From assembly GCA_011800155.1 (NCBI GenBank), contig CM022372.1:3038001-3102000 (forward strand): a stretch of 64,000 nucleotides of DNA, read 5' to 3'. This document shows, piece by piece, positions 48,651 through 58,545 of this stretch. The DNA comes from Flammulina velutipes (taxonomy: Eukaryota > Basidiomycota > Agaricomycetes > Agaricales > Physalacriaceae). The notes beneath the pieces are model-generated. The model did not search any database, had not been told where the DNA came from, and worked only from the letters and a program-made list of their open reading frames with translations. Both the position numbers and the translations under genes were made by a program. Position 1 is the stretch's first letter. Each line of letters begins with the position of its first letter.

Positions 48651-49900
48651 ATGGTCAAAGTGAGTGCGCATCTGCTGTTTGTTTGTCTTTCCATCTCTAA
48701 CACTGTCCAGTCACTGAAACTCGAGCAATCTCGGGTGTTTAATCATATTCAGCACTGTATGGAATTCGCTGAAGCCATCCGCTTCGAGTACGGCGTCTAT
48801 GGAATCCTTACTTATATCCAATCCATCGTAGCCCTCTGCATCTCATTCGACGACCCCGATACTGTATCCATCCTCTATCCCCAAAGGTCGATTCATCTAA
48901 CCAGAGTCGCCGAACTTTTCCCTTCCCAACCCGGCTCCCATATAATCCCCGACGCCATCCAAGCTCTGGAGAGTCTATCGGAGGCCCGCGCTGATGTATC
49001 CCAGTCAGAGGGTCGCGTGGTCGCAAAGGATACATCGAAGGGAACGAAGGTTAACGTGATAAGGACCAATCCAATGGCATCCAACAGCCAACCAGAATAC
49101 GAACTCCTTCCTGGTAGACGCGAGAATATCACAGCCCATCTGTCCCTCTGGGAAGCCAAGCGCCTGGACTCGAGAACCACCATCAAAGGTAGGTGCCCCC
49201 TCTCATTCCCTTTCGACATATGTTAATCCAGTGCTTAGGCTTGACTATCAAGAATACGCCGAAAGCTGTGTTCTGGGAAACTGTCCCTTGGTCCGGCCTT
49301 TCATCGTATGATATTCTCGATGCGATCTCCATGACTCAAATCATCCCGGAGCTACTTCTCCAAGTCCTTCATGCATTCGCGAGGCATGAGAGGATGAAGA
49401 AGGTGCGCCTAGGGTTCGTGGTCGGTGGCTGTCTTTCCGTCCTCGAATGGCAACGTCCGGCCATCGTCAAACACCCTACGCTCTCTTCCACCTACTTGCA
49501 GAATAACCCAAGTGTTCTCGCTCAGTTTGTCCCACAGGAGGACTTTATGCCCACTGTTAGATTGCCGTTGAGATGGATGGTGGAAAATGGGGAGCCTTCG
49601 GGAGCGCTGCGTGCTGCCCTCTATCTCCTTTATGTGGATGATGTGCCTGGGGCATCTATCGACCCAACGTCGGATATATTCGATATAGGGCACTTCAGCA
49701 AGAATACATACAGCGATCCCGAGTTGAAGGGCGACGCGGAGAATTTGCTGGACGAGTTTGACGACTGGTGGGTTTCAAAGACTGTGTCTAACACACCGGA
49801 CCAGGCCAAGATGGAGGTCGATCCAGATTCACCTGAGGATGTGCTAGATAGCGACTATGTTTTATTCAATACGCCAGGAGTAGGTACACTCTGGAAATAA
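48651..49900 (+). CDS. Gene B: uncharacterised NLR-linked protein
   Basis: Three exons (48651-48659 with M-V-K, 48711-49188, 49239-49900) joined by GT-AG introns give 382 aa. The tiny first exon is inferred from a clean GTGAGT...CCAG intron; an unspliced start further upstream (no ATG before 48651 in frame) is the alternative. The protein is soluble, with helical N-terminal segments (F-N-H-I-Q-H-C-M-E-F-A-E-A-I), a conserved-looking H-L-S-L-W-E-A-K-R-L-D-S-R-T block, V-F-W-E-T-V-P-W-S-G-L, and an acidic tail (D-P-D-S-P-E-D-V-L-D-S-D). No known domain recognised. The gene is intact only in unit 2; unit 1 has a relic. Confidence 0.7.
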
Positions 49901-50924
49901 AATGCTGCTTCAGAATGGGATTGCGAAGTACGTAGACACGGATGAACTCATGATCTAGTACGATGGGAAACAATCAGTAAAGAGATGATAGAGAGAGCGT
50001 GGAGGGTGAAAGACTGGAGCAAGAAAAGGAGAGAAGAAAGTCTGGAAAGAAGTCACTTCTTTCCAAACGGCGTGATCATAAGGGAGAAATGACCAACATT
50101 CTAGCCGCCTCCTTTGACGATTCATCTCCTAGTTTCATCAAGGTTCAGACCCCGGCAGGAATGTGAACAGGCGGCATGAATCTCGCCGCGCATCTTTTTC
50201 TCGTCCTGTAGCTCACACTACGAGAGTTAAGGATATTGAGCAGAGCGGTGGTAGACTTCTGGGAACATACACGCTCCGGCTGTAATACGAGGGTAAATCT
50301 TGAGAAAGGGAAGATACTCATCACGCTGCTCTAGCACATACTATACGGTGTCCTTGGAAATAAGAGCACACATAATTTATTGCTCTGTCTCGCTAGATAG
50401 ATAACGGATTGCTTAGCTGCGAGAACGAAGACAAGAGGCGTGATGACCTTCCAACGGCAGCGTATATGTAGCCTCGCCAGATGTTGGCTAGGGCAGCTCG
50501 GGTCTCTGCCATATACGGGCGCGTTCTGTACATCTTGAAGGCGAATTGAATGTATTTTTTGAACGAAAACTCGGTGCATCACTGAATCACTCACGTCTAG
50601 CGAGCTCTGTTCTCCACAAAATGGAGCGTAGGGCAGTCAAAAGAGATATGTCGGTGATAGTAATGGGAGGAAGGGAAGTATGTTCAAACTTCACACGGTC
50701 CCAAAGAGGCAATGATCGTTTGCACGGAGGTCTAGGTGACGTGAGATCTGAACAAGCCACCCGACGAAGAGAGAGATCTGACATACGAGAATTCGAAAGG
50801 TGGGCTCTGACTCGGGGTGTAACACTTTCCCGAAAAAGTGTCTACTATTCGAAACACAAACTTATACATCAAGGATTCGTACGTGTTGGAATGGCACAAA
50901 CGATAGGAGGAAACGAGCGTTTGA
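49901..50924. other. Distal flank of unit 2
   Basis: Contains segments shared with 33906-34760 of unit 1 and short open frames without support. No gene seen. Confidence 0.45.
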
Positions 50925-51008
50925 CACAGTGATCGCGCGTTCGCTTTGCATCGCCATAAATCCCGCCTCCTTTGCGAAAGGTCCGGGTTTCGATCACCCG
51001 AATGTCCA
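50925..51008 (+). pseudogene. tRNA-Ala(UGC) pseudogene
   Basis: Anticodon arm, T arm and 3' acceptor strand are like those at 52902, but the D arm is disrupted and the acceptor stem has a G-A-G start, giving a mismatch. Confidence 0.75.
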
Positions 51009-51854
51009 CTTTTTCTTCTAGAGAAGAAAACATACAACATGGAATAGGCATAGCGAGCATGGATTTGGTGTGGGTGTCCTGGAAGAAAAGGAGCGCGGGA
51101 AGTCTCACATTTGAAGGTAGGAAACGTGTTCGTCCCAAAGGGAAAGTGGGAGTAGGCGGGATATGAACGGGTAGACGACGCAGGCGGACTCGTAATCAGA
51201 AACTATGAAGTGCGTGAGGTCCAAGAGTTCGTAAAGCTCTAGCTCAATCACCTTGCTTGGCGAAGAGGATGGATGGTGGCGTGGTGGACTCGAGAGTGGG
51301 CATTGTAGGTCGCTGACGGGATTGGAAGACGAAAGGCTAGAAGGGACCGTCCATCGTTTGTGGACTCGGATGAGAACAAGAACGTGGACTCGGAGGACAT
51401 CTCGAAGGAAAGGAAAAGAACGTTTTTCGCTGATCATGAGGTGTCGCGCTCAAGAGACTGATACCTAGACTAAGCACGCAGGTATCGTGTTGTGAAGGCG
51501 CTTTCGAGTTGTTGTCTGTTTTTTTACTGGAGGAGGGCCAGACGGAGATGAAGAAACGACTGGCGTTCAGAGCAGTGGATTTCGAAGATCAATACCTTTG
51601 CGAAGGGGACAGCCTGTTTCGATTAGTGTGGGTACACGAAGCAAACGAGAGGTTTGTCGTGATCGTGCTTAGCAAGATGCGGAGAACGTGCATGGTGTGC
51701 GCAATATTGATGGCAGAACACGTATTCGCGGGATTTTGAGGCTCCGTACGACGTGGCTACGGGAAGATATAAGACGAGTGTGCGGTATATGATAGGAAGC
51801 ATCATAAACTTACCTTCATATTTAAGTACGAGGGCGGAAGTTGGGTTCGACGCG

Positions 51855-51900
51855 AGCAATGCAAGTTCGCTTTGCATAAGATAAGGTCCGGCTTTCGATC
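51855..51900 (+). pseudogene. tRNA-Ala(UGC) fragment
   Basis: Retains TTCGCTTTGCAT and GGTCCGGCTTTCGATC only; no acceptor or D arm. Confidence 0.5.
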
Positions 51901-52074
51901 TCTTTGCTGGAAGGGAAGGGCAAGTAATGTCTTCGTGTATGCTGCATCTAGCGGGCCGTGTGTTGTGTGGAGGCTTGAAGTTCTAGTTGGGTGTGGCGGG
52001 TATTCGTCAGAACGCAGCAAGGGACCGTCGTGGATGGAACGGACGGCGAGAGGCGACACGAACAGGAAGGGAAT

Positions 52075-52169
52075 GGGCGTTTAGCACAGTGGTAGCGCGT
52101 TCGCTTTGCATTGCCAGAAATCCTGTCTCAATTTGCGAAAGGTCCGGGTTTCGATCACCTGAATGTCCA
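52075..52169 (+). tRNA. tRNA-Ala(UGC), marginal copy with intron
   Basis: Acceptor, anticodon and T stems pair (T stem with one G-U). The D stem GCAC/GCGC has one mismatch. A ~22-nt intron follows position 37 (after TTTGCA). It may be functional or newly decaying. Confidence 0.6.
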
Positions 52170-52571
52170 TTTTTTCTGGAGTGTCTGGGTTTCGCGTTAA
52201 GAAGGAGCGGATGGGGAGAAAGATAACGAGGATGGGGGTAGGGGCGTTTGGATTTGGTGTACGTCGACGCATATATCGGAATGAGAGCGTCCATCGTCCG
52301 TGACAGAGTGGGCTCGGATGCTGAGGCGTTGCGCCCATGAGACTGATTCATTTGCCCAAAAGACCCAGTGGGCGCCAGAAGCCATAAGTTAGCACAAGAC
52401 ATTTCCGTTGTGAAGGCGCGTTTGTTGTCGTGCTTTTTGGTAAATATAGTATGAGGGAGGGTCTGATGGAGAAAAGACGACCAGCAAGAGCGTCGGATGA
52501 ACAAGTGCCGAGAAGTCGGATGGAACGGTTGACGTGGCAAGAGAGTGAGGCGACACGAAGAGGAAGGGAAT

Positions 52572-52633
52572 GGGCGTCCGCTTTGCATCGCAGAAATCAT
52601 TAGCGGACCGGGTTTCGATCACCCGAATGTCCA
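52572..52633 (+). pseudogene. tRNA-Ala(UGC) pseudogene, internal deletion
   Basis: The D arm is deleted (GGGCGTCCGCTTTGCA), while the 3' half GGGTTTCGATCACCCGAATG is intact. Confidence 0.75.
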
Positions 52634-52784
52634 TCCCGTATCTTTTTGGGTATAGATGGGAAGGAGAAGGGAGCGTGAAGGAGAAGGGAGCGTCCAAGGC
52701 CAAAAGGTTAGCTTCCGGGTGAAGGCGCTTTGTTGTATGGAGGAGGTGACGCGGGAGCAACGCGCGAAGAGGAGGGGGGGGATG

Positions 52785-52825
52785 GGCGTTCGCTTTGCAT
52801 CGGGTTTCGATTCGCGGGAGCTCGG
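52785..52825 (+). pseudogene. tRNA-Ala(UGC) fragment
   Basis: GGGCGTTCGCTTTGCATCGG runs directly into GTTTCGATTCGC; both arms are lost. Confidence 0.45.
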
Positions 52826-52901
52826 GGATGGGAAGACGAAAAGCGAGGACTCATACATTTCCTGCCAAAAGTTATTTCCAGACGAGACGACGCGGGAATC
52901 G

Positions 52902-52983
52902 GGGCGTTTAGCGCAGTGGTAGCGCGTTCGCTTTGCATCGCTAGCATTGCGAAAGGTCCGGGTTTCGATCACCCGAATGTCCA
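52902..52983 (+). tRNA. tRNA-Ala(UGC) with 10-nt intron
   Basis: Full cloverleaf: 7-bp acceptor GGGCGTT/AATGTCC (two G-U pairs), D stem GCGC/GCGC, anticodon stem TTCGC/GCGAA with loop TTTGCAT (anticodon TGC), T stem CGGGT/ACCCG with loop TTCGATC, discriminator A. The intron TCGCTAGCAT lies after position 37. Confidence 0.9.
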
Positions 52984-53111
52984 TCTATGATCCATCACGT
53001 ATCTTTTTGGGTATAGATGGAGTGGGAAGAGAAGGGAACGTCCATCGTTCGTGACAGGTCGGATGAACAAGCTCGGATATGGAACGGTTGGCGTGGCAAG
53101 AGGGGAATGGG

Positions 53112-53160
53112 TGTTCGCTTTGAAATGATTAGCATTGCGAAAGGTTTCGATTCGATTCGA
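53112..53160 (+). pseudogene. tRNA-Ala fragment
   Basis: TGTTCGCTTTGAAATGATTA then GCATTGCGAAAGGTTTCGAT; anticodon arm and part of the T arm only. Confidence 0.45.
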
Positions 53161-53666
53161 TCCCCGAGGCGGGAGCTCGGGGATGGGAAGAAGGCGTTCA
53201 ATCCGGGTGAAGTGAGGGAGCAAGGATGGAACGGGAGGTTCGGTCCGGGTTTCGATCTAGTAGCAATGGAGGGAAGAAAGGAGAGCGAGATGGGTGGGGC
53301 TTGGATTTGGATTTGAACGGGATGGGTTTTGTGTGACCGTGGGCCCGGGAGAGATGAATATGAAGAGCAGGATGGGGTGGACTCGAGGAACCGGGATTGG
53401 AAGTCGAATGGGGAGGGGCCTCGAAGGAAAGGAAAGGTCGTGAGGCAGGTTGTCATGTTGAGGAGGGTAAGGCGGAGAAAAGACGACCGCGCAGGAGGAT
53501 GGAACAGTTGGCGTACTAGCAAGAGAGTGATGCGACGGGAAGAAGAATGGAACGGTTTACACCCCACTCGAATGTCCTCTTTGCTTCGTTCCTTCACACA
53601 CAAGAAGATAAAAACCAGACGCATGGAAAAATAAGAAAAACACGAGGATTATTTCTTGGCACTCGA

Positions 53667-53751
53667 TGTCGGTAACTGGAATCGAACCAGTGGCTCCTCG
53701 GATTGTCGATCAAACCACAACGAGGTGATTTAACCCCTAATCGATACCGAC
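53667..53751 (-). tRNA. tRNA-His(GUG) with 13-nt intron
   Basis: On the minus strand: acceptor GTCGGTA/TACCGAC, D stem GATT/AATC, anticodon stem CCTCG/CGAGG with loop TTGTGGC split after position 37 by the intron TTTGATCGACAAT, T stem ACTGG/CCAGT with loop TTCGATT, discriminator A at 53667. Anticodon GTG reads His codons. The extra 5' G of mature tRNA-His is added post-transcriptionally. Confidence 0.9.
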
Positions 53752-53780
53752 TTGTCTAATCGGTGTTGTGGGTGGGTGTA

Positions 53781-54360
53781 CTATCCCTGGGTAGGTATTG
53801 AAAAGTGGGTAGGTTTTGAAAAATCAACTTTCTGGGTCTTTCCCTCCCGTTCCGTGTGTATTTCTTGTCCGGAAAATATTAGTACCATGTCTATAACTAT
53901 GCTCCAAAAGTTTCACGGCGCCAGAGGCACTGTATCTTGTTGAGAACCATCCGAAACCATCAAAATCAGTGTATTCTACGTCCCGGCTGACTATTTCAAG
54001 CTCTTAAATCGTAGAAAAAATTGAGACGATTAATTATAGCATTCTAAGCATGTCTGACACCTGTATAAAATTACAGGAGGTGGTTGAGGATGCAAACTCG
54101 AAAACAGCGTGACAAAAGAGATCACAAATCGCACTGTGACAAGCAGTGACTCAGGGTTTTTCAAAACCTACCTTTCGACAGTTTCGCACCGGTAACGATA
54201 TATTCACACTCTCCTTCACTTAATCCATTCCGGTCCAGCTCGGTAATGGTCAATGAGATGATGAAGAATACATTCCGACCATTCCGGACACCCAGATACG
54301 ACGATAGGGTATGTTACTTGACGAGCGATCGGATTTCTTTCAAAACCTACCCAGGGATAG
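53781..54360. mobile_element. MITE, about 580 bp, TA target duplication
   Basis: Left end CTATCCCTGGGTAGGTATTG and right end reverse complement CTATCCCTGGGTAGGTTTTG form terminal inverted repeats, each flanked by TA (53779-53780, 54361-54362). Subterminal GGGTAGGTTTTGAAAAA occurs inverted inside (near 53810 and 54160). There is no transposase frame. The TA flank points to a Tc1/mariner-type mobiliser. It lies about 30 bp upstream of the tRNA-His 5' end. Confidence 0.85.
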
Positions 54361-54764
54361 TAGAGGGCTACGTTGTGAGAGACGGATGGGTGCAATGGTT
54401 CCCACGGGGAAGAGCACGTGGGTTGGCCTTTTCTTCTCTTCTTCTTTCTTCGACCATCCATCTGCGTTGCTGGGCGTCAACGCTCTCGCTCGCCCATCCA
54501 CTGGCCTTTTTTTTTCTTCTTCTATTCTCTTTCACCTTCTAGCGCTGGAGCATAGGACAGCGAAGGAAAAAAGAGAGACGCTATTCGGGGCGCTTTGATA
54601 AATTGATCGGATTGGGCAAAAGGTGTGTACGATTAGGTTGGACAGGCGGACTGAATGGCTGATGGAGTGAGACAGAGCGACCGACGAGACCCATTCCATC
54701 CCCTGCCTTCCCACCCCCGCCCCCACACATTCCTTTATAGAAACGATAACGAAACGAACACGAC

Positions 54765-56753
54765 ATGAGCTCGCAAGCACGACCACGACCGACTGGGGGA
54801 CGGACGCGGCCTAATAGCGCCATATATATCGGTGGCAACACAACGACGCATACACGGTCGCAGACAGTACATGAGGAGGGAGAATTCAATCCTGGGTCGA
54901 GCGCAGCGACGATACGCTCCCCGCTGAAGCGAGCGAGTTTTGTTGTAGAGCCGCAGACGCCCAAGAGGGCACCGGGGACGATAACGAGGACGCCGTCGAG
55001 CTCGACGAACTCGTCATACGGGACAACATCGAGGAGCGGAACGATGACGCGCACGCCAGCGAGGCTGTCTCGACCGACGCACACACACTCGCATTCATTC
55101 TCGTCGTCCGTGTTCTCGCCAAACAAGAACATCCCGGATCTGCCACCCGAGATCTCATCGCCGTCCTCCTCGCATTCATCGTTCGAGTATGACAATCGCA
55201 GCCAGAGGAGCGGGTTGCCTAGTCCACCTGGGACGAACTCGGAGGGGAGTGGGAGCACGCGAGAGAGGTTGACTGAGGCGAACTTGCGGGCGCTGGAGAG
55301 TCCGGTTGGGCAGGAGGACGATACGGCGAGGATACGGAGGGGAGGGGACTTGGAGAGGGTCAAGAGTCTGGCGGAGAGGAATCGGGCGGCGATTGACAGG
55401 TTGTCGTCGTTCTCAAGACTGAGCTCGCCGTCGCCGTCGCCTAGAGCGCCCAGCCAGGCGAGTGTGCATACAAAGAGCCGAAGTTCTGGTGCCAGATTCA
55501 GCGAGGCGTCTTCTTCGAGCTCGGGTGGGAGGAGCAGGCGAGAGGTGCCGATGCCTGGGGGGAGTGGCAGTGAGACGGAGAGGGAGAGCCAGAGGCCGAG
55601 TACACCGCTGAGGAGACGAGACAGGCTGATTAGTGCGCCAGAGTCACCTGGGAGTAAACTTCGGGAGAGTCCGCGGAAGAGGGCGAGCATGGCGTTTGAG
55701 AGTGTGCGGAGTGGCAGTGTCCAGGCGGCTTTGGCAGCTGTGGCGTCATCGAGGATGGGCAGCGACAAGAAGAAAGAGAGGGCGGGGTTGCCGAGAGAGT
55801 GGCGTGGGTGGGGGAGCGAGGACCTCACTGCGCAGCCTGTCGTCGGCAAAGACCAAAAGGTGCGCGGGGGGAGTGCGGAGAGTGGCTTGACGCTGAGAGA
55901 GACGCCGAGGCCTGCGACGAGCATGGACAGAGCGCCCAGCTCAATGAGTCGCTATTCGGCGGGTGGCGGTGCTGGCGGGGGTCTCATGCGCGAGAGTCTC
56001 GTGACGTTCGAGACGGCTGCCAGAGGTGACGACGAACTTATCCGTGGGGCTATGAGCGTCGTCAATGCCGCTGAGAGGGTGCAGGGTGTCATGCGCAATG
56101 GAAACTCGCGTGCGCTGGAGGAGCAGATCAATGCTGAAGTCGAAGGGTACGTTTCTTATAGCTTTCAACGCATATACTTATATTCTCTAGTCCTACGGGT
56201 GACGTCGAACAAGTCTGGCGCAGAGTCGGGAGCGACTTTCGTGAGGGTGTCAGGGCGGGCGAAGATCTTGGGAGAGCTGTTACTGCTCTCCTCCTCAGTG
56301 TCAGCAAGATCCTTCGAGAAAGGGAACCGACGAGACGCAGCACGACTAGTATGGCCGTCGATAGCCCGTCCTCTGCTCCACGTTACCCAGAGACGCTCGC
56401 CACTCGCACTCCAGGCGCTCGACGACGTACTCTTACTTCCATCTTCAACGTTGCTGAACCTACGACTACCACTGCCCTCACCGTCGGTGTCGACTCTCCC
56501 CCCAGCGCCAGCCAGCGCTTTAGCAAACCCGACGAGGGACGCGCGTTGGATGATCTTCGCAGACGGACTGTCTCTGGATCTGGGGAGGGTCTTGCACCCA
56601 AAACGCGTTCGAAAATCACTTCGCAGGAGGAGGTCATGTCTCCCACCACTGGTAGTGAGACGGAAAGACCTTTTTCACGGACGTTGGGTAGGAAAGCGGG
56701 TGATCGACTTCATGATCGCGTTCATCCTGCGGATCGTGCGGCTGGGAGTATAA
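54765..56753 (+). CDS. Ser-rich uncharacterised protein, apparently intact relative of blocks F1-F5
   Basis: Exon 1 (54765-56146), intron 56147-56190, exon 2 from 56191. Two endings fit. One is unspliced to a stop at 56764. The other uses a 40-nt intron at 56652-56691 and an exon 3 at 56692-56753, giving 634 aa with hydrophobic end V-I-D-F-M-I-A-F-I-L-R-I-V-R. The second frame is also the open one in block F3, so I prefer it. Residues 1-430 are disordered, rich in Ser/Thr/Pro/Arg with T-P-x-x phosphosite-like motifs. The C-terminal third is helical (S-L-V-T-F-E-T-A-A-R-G-D-D-E-L-I-R-G, E-Q-V-W-R-R-V-G-S-D-F-R-E-G, A-V-T-A-L-L-L-S-V-S-K-I-L). No family recognised; the hydrophobic tail suggests membrane association. 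Confidence 0.75.
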   Translation: MSSQARPRPTGGRTRPNSAIYIGGNTTTHTRSQTVHEEGEFNPGSSAATIRSPLKRASFVVEPQTPKRAPGTITRTPSSSTNSSYGTTSRSGTMTRTPARLSRPTHTHSHSFSSSVFSPNKNIPDLPPEISSPSSSHSSFEYDNRSQRSGLPSPPGTNSEGSGSTRERLTEANLRALESPVGQEDDTARIRRGGDLERVKSLAERNRAAIDRLSSFSRLSSPSPSPRAPSQASVHTKSRSSGARFSEASSSSSGGRSRREVPMPGGSGSETERESQRPSTPLRRRDRLISAPESPGSKLRESPRKRASMAFESVRSGSVQAALAAVASSRMGSDKKKERAGLPREWRGWGSEDLTAQPVVGKDQKVRGGSAESGLTLRETPRPATSMDRAPSSMSRYSAGGGAGGGLMRESLVTFETAARGDDELIRGAMSVVNAAERVQGVMRNGNSRALEEQINAEVEGYVSYSFQRIYLYSLVLRVTSNKSGAESGATFVRVSGRAKILGELLLLSSSVSARSFEKGNRRDAARLVWPSIARPLLHVTQRRSPLALQALDDVLLLPSSTLLNLRLPLPSPSVSTLPPAPASALANPTRDARWMIFADGLSLDLGRVLHPKRVRKSLRRRRSCLPPLVVRRKDLFHGRWVGKRVIDFMIAFILRIVRLGV

Positions 56754-56933
56754 GGCGACGATGAGACTTTTTTCTTTCTCTTTCTTGTGCATATGACTCG
56801 TTACTTGGGCTCAGTTTTCTTTTTCTCTATATTATTATCCGCGCTCTCTTTCTCCCCTCTGTGTACCGTGTCTTTTATATCGTACTAGTATCATGAATTC
56901 CATCCATGCGTGTGTGTAGAACCTAAAATAAAG

Positions 56934-57029
56934 TGGACATTCAGGTGATCGAAACCTGGACCTTTCGCAAAGAGCACGCCCGAATGGCAGAAATGCAAAG
57001 CGAACGCGCTACCACTGCGCTAAACGCCC
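56934..57029 (-). tRNA. tRNA-Ala(UGC) with 23-nt intron
   Basis: Minus-strand cloverleaf complete: acceptor GGGCGTT/AATGTCC, D stem GCGC/GCGC, anticodon TGC in loop TTTGCAT, T stem CAGGT/ACCTG (compensated relative to CGGGT/ACCCG). The intron differs in length and sequence from the copy at 52902. Its 5' flank (57030-57110) resembles the flanks of the plus-strand copies. Confidence 0.9.
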
Positions 57030-57565
57030 GTGCCTTTCCTTTTCTTCGCGTCGTGCAATAACACGTCTTGCCACCCACCTGCTTCGTCCAACTTCTCAGT
57101 CACATTTTCTCCCATCGTAAAAAAACACTGCACCAAACATAAAATGGACCGTCTCAATACCTCAGCTAAAAAGAACACATTCTTTGTGTCCTCATCTCTG
57201 TCATGACCCCGAGGCTCTTCTTGCGTCCCTCACCCGCCGGCTCGAAAAGGATCGAAGCACTCTCCCCTTCTTCATTCGGAGGTACGAGTTTTATTCTTCT
57301 TCTCTTTTGCATCCCCAGTTCTTTGTCAATGAAGAGATCTTTCTGGTGGTCGAAACCCACACATCTCGAACGAAACAACCGGTCCCGTAAGCACAGTATT
57401 TATCACCCTGAGTCCATGGCCTTGACATCCACGGGCATCACGCGAGGTGGTACTGATCTCTTCACGTTTCCACAGCATCAGCCTTTCTTGCTGCTATTTC
57501 TCCCGTTCGACGCCCGCCACCCGCCAGGAAGGGTAACACTATTTCTTCCCCTTTCCCCGAATAAA
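57030..57565. other. Spacer between tRNA-Ala copies
   Basis: Contains the shared tRNA-Ala 5' flank and short frames only; no gene supported. Confidence 0.4.
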
Positions 57566-57631
57566 TGGACACTCGGGTGAGGACCTTTCGCAAAATAGGT
57601 AAGGCCATGCAAAGCGAACGCGCTAAACGCC
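57566..57631 (-). pseudogene. tRNA-Ala(UGC) pseudogene, truncated
   Basis: Minus strand: D loop deleted (GGCGTTTAGCGCG) and T arm shortened (GGTCCTCACCCGAGTGTCCA); anticodon region TTCGCTTTGCAT still readable. Confidence 0.7.
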
Positions 57632-58545
57632 TGTTCTCTGAAATTGTTCCAGATTCCGCCACTTGCACAACCCGGGCCTACGATGTTTCTCATTCCTTTC
57701 AGCCTCTATCATCCCTATCCGTGTGATACTCAATGGATTGCCATACAAAAAACGATGCTCTAATGTCGACAGCCTGGCGTTCAATACCGGTTTAGGACCG
57801 TGGGAAAAGCAAAGCTACTGTTTGACGTCAGACTTGCTATCTAGGCGATATCGTTTGAGTGTGATTGGTCTAAAATGAGGACCTGCATGGACCAACAGTT
57901 TAGCATTGACAAGTGCGAACATTGCGAACAGAGCATTGCGAGAATTGGAATGTGGCGCAATTTGGAGATGCATGCATGTTTTCATTCAAACTACACGAAC
58001 ACTAAATAAGTGATAATAGTAAGGATGTGGTGTTAACATCTGCGCGGCACAAAGAATCATGAATGTCGTTGCATGCAGGAGGGAATACCTAGATGGCAGC
58101 AATAGAAATGAAGACATACCAGTGCGCACAAGCACATGGAGGAGAAGGAAGAACGTGTCACCATTCTTTCCGTTGATTGTGCTTGGCGGGCGCATGTCGC
58201 CGTGACTCGTGGCAATCATTCCCGCTTCCTCTTACCTCATCGGGAGCTTGCTTTTCACTCGTTTTTGGATATTCCGTTGGAGAAGCACTGGGAACAAACC
58301 AACAGAGTGTTATAATGCAGGGCGCCACACAACGACTGGGTGCGTCTTTTATCACAGCTTCTCATACTTGTTTTGATAGTCTGTATTCCAAAGCCCTAAG
58401 AACCGCGAAAGAGCAGATTCTTCAACATTAAGGCTTTCTCACTGTATTCCAGAAACATTGAATCCTTCCGTCAATACCAACACCTCACGCCAACTCAGCT
58501 GACTTCGGGAACGTTCCAGCAGGAACGTATCACTAATAGTATGCC
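57632..58545. other. Intergenic stretch
   Basis: Only short frames without recognisable product. Nothing supported. Confidence 0.4.

Larger units (their letters stand above)
38566..50930. repeat. Tandem segmental duplication, unit 2
   Basis: Second copy of the NLR unit: NLR2, 3' flank, decayed blocks F4/F5, gene A copy 2, intact gene B and the shared distal flank. See unit 1 at 25740-34960. Confidence 0.75.

Noticed and set aside
54581..55924. Long minus-strand open frame (447 codons) opposite the Ser-rich gene
   Set aside because: It mirrors the low-complexity Ser/Arg codons of the plus-strand gene. The plus strand has homologous copies preserving that frame and a good start.
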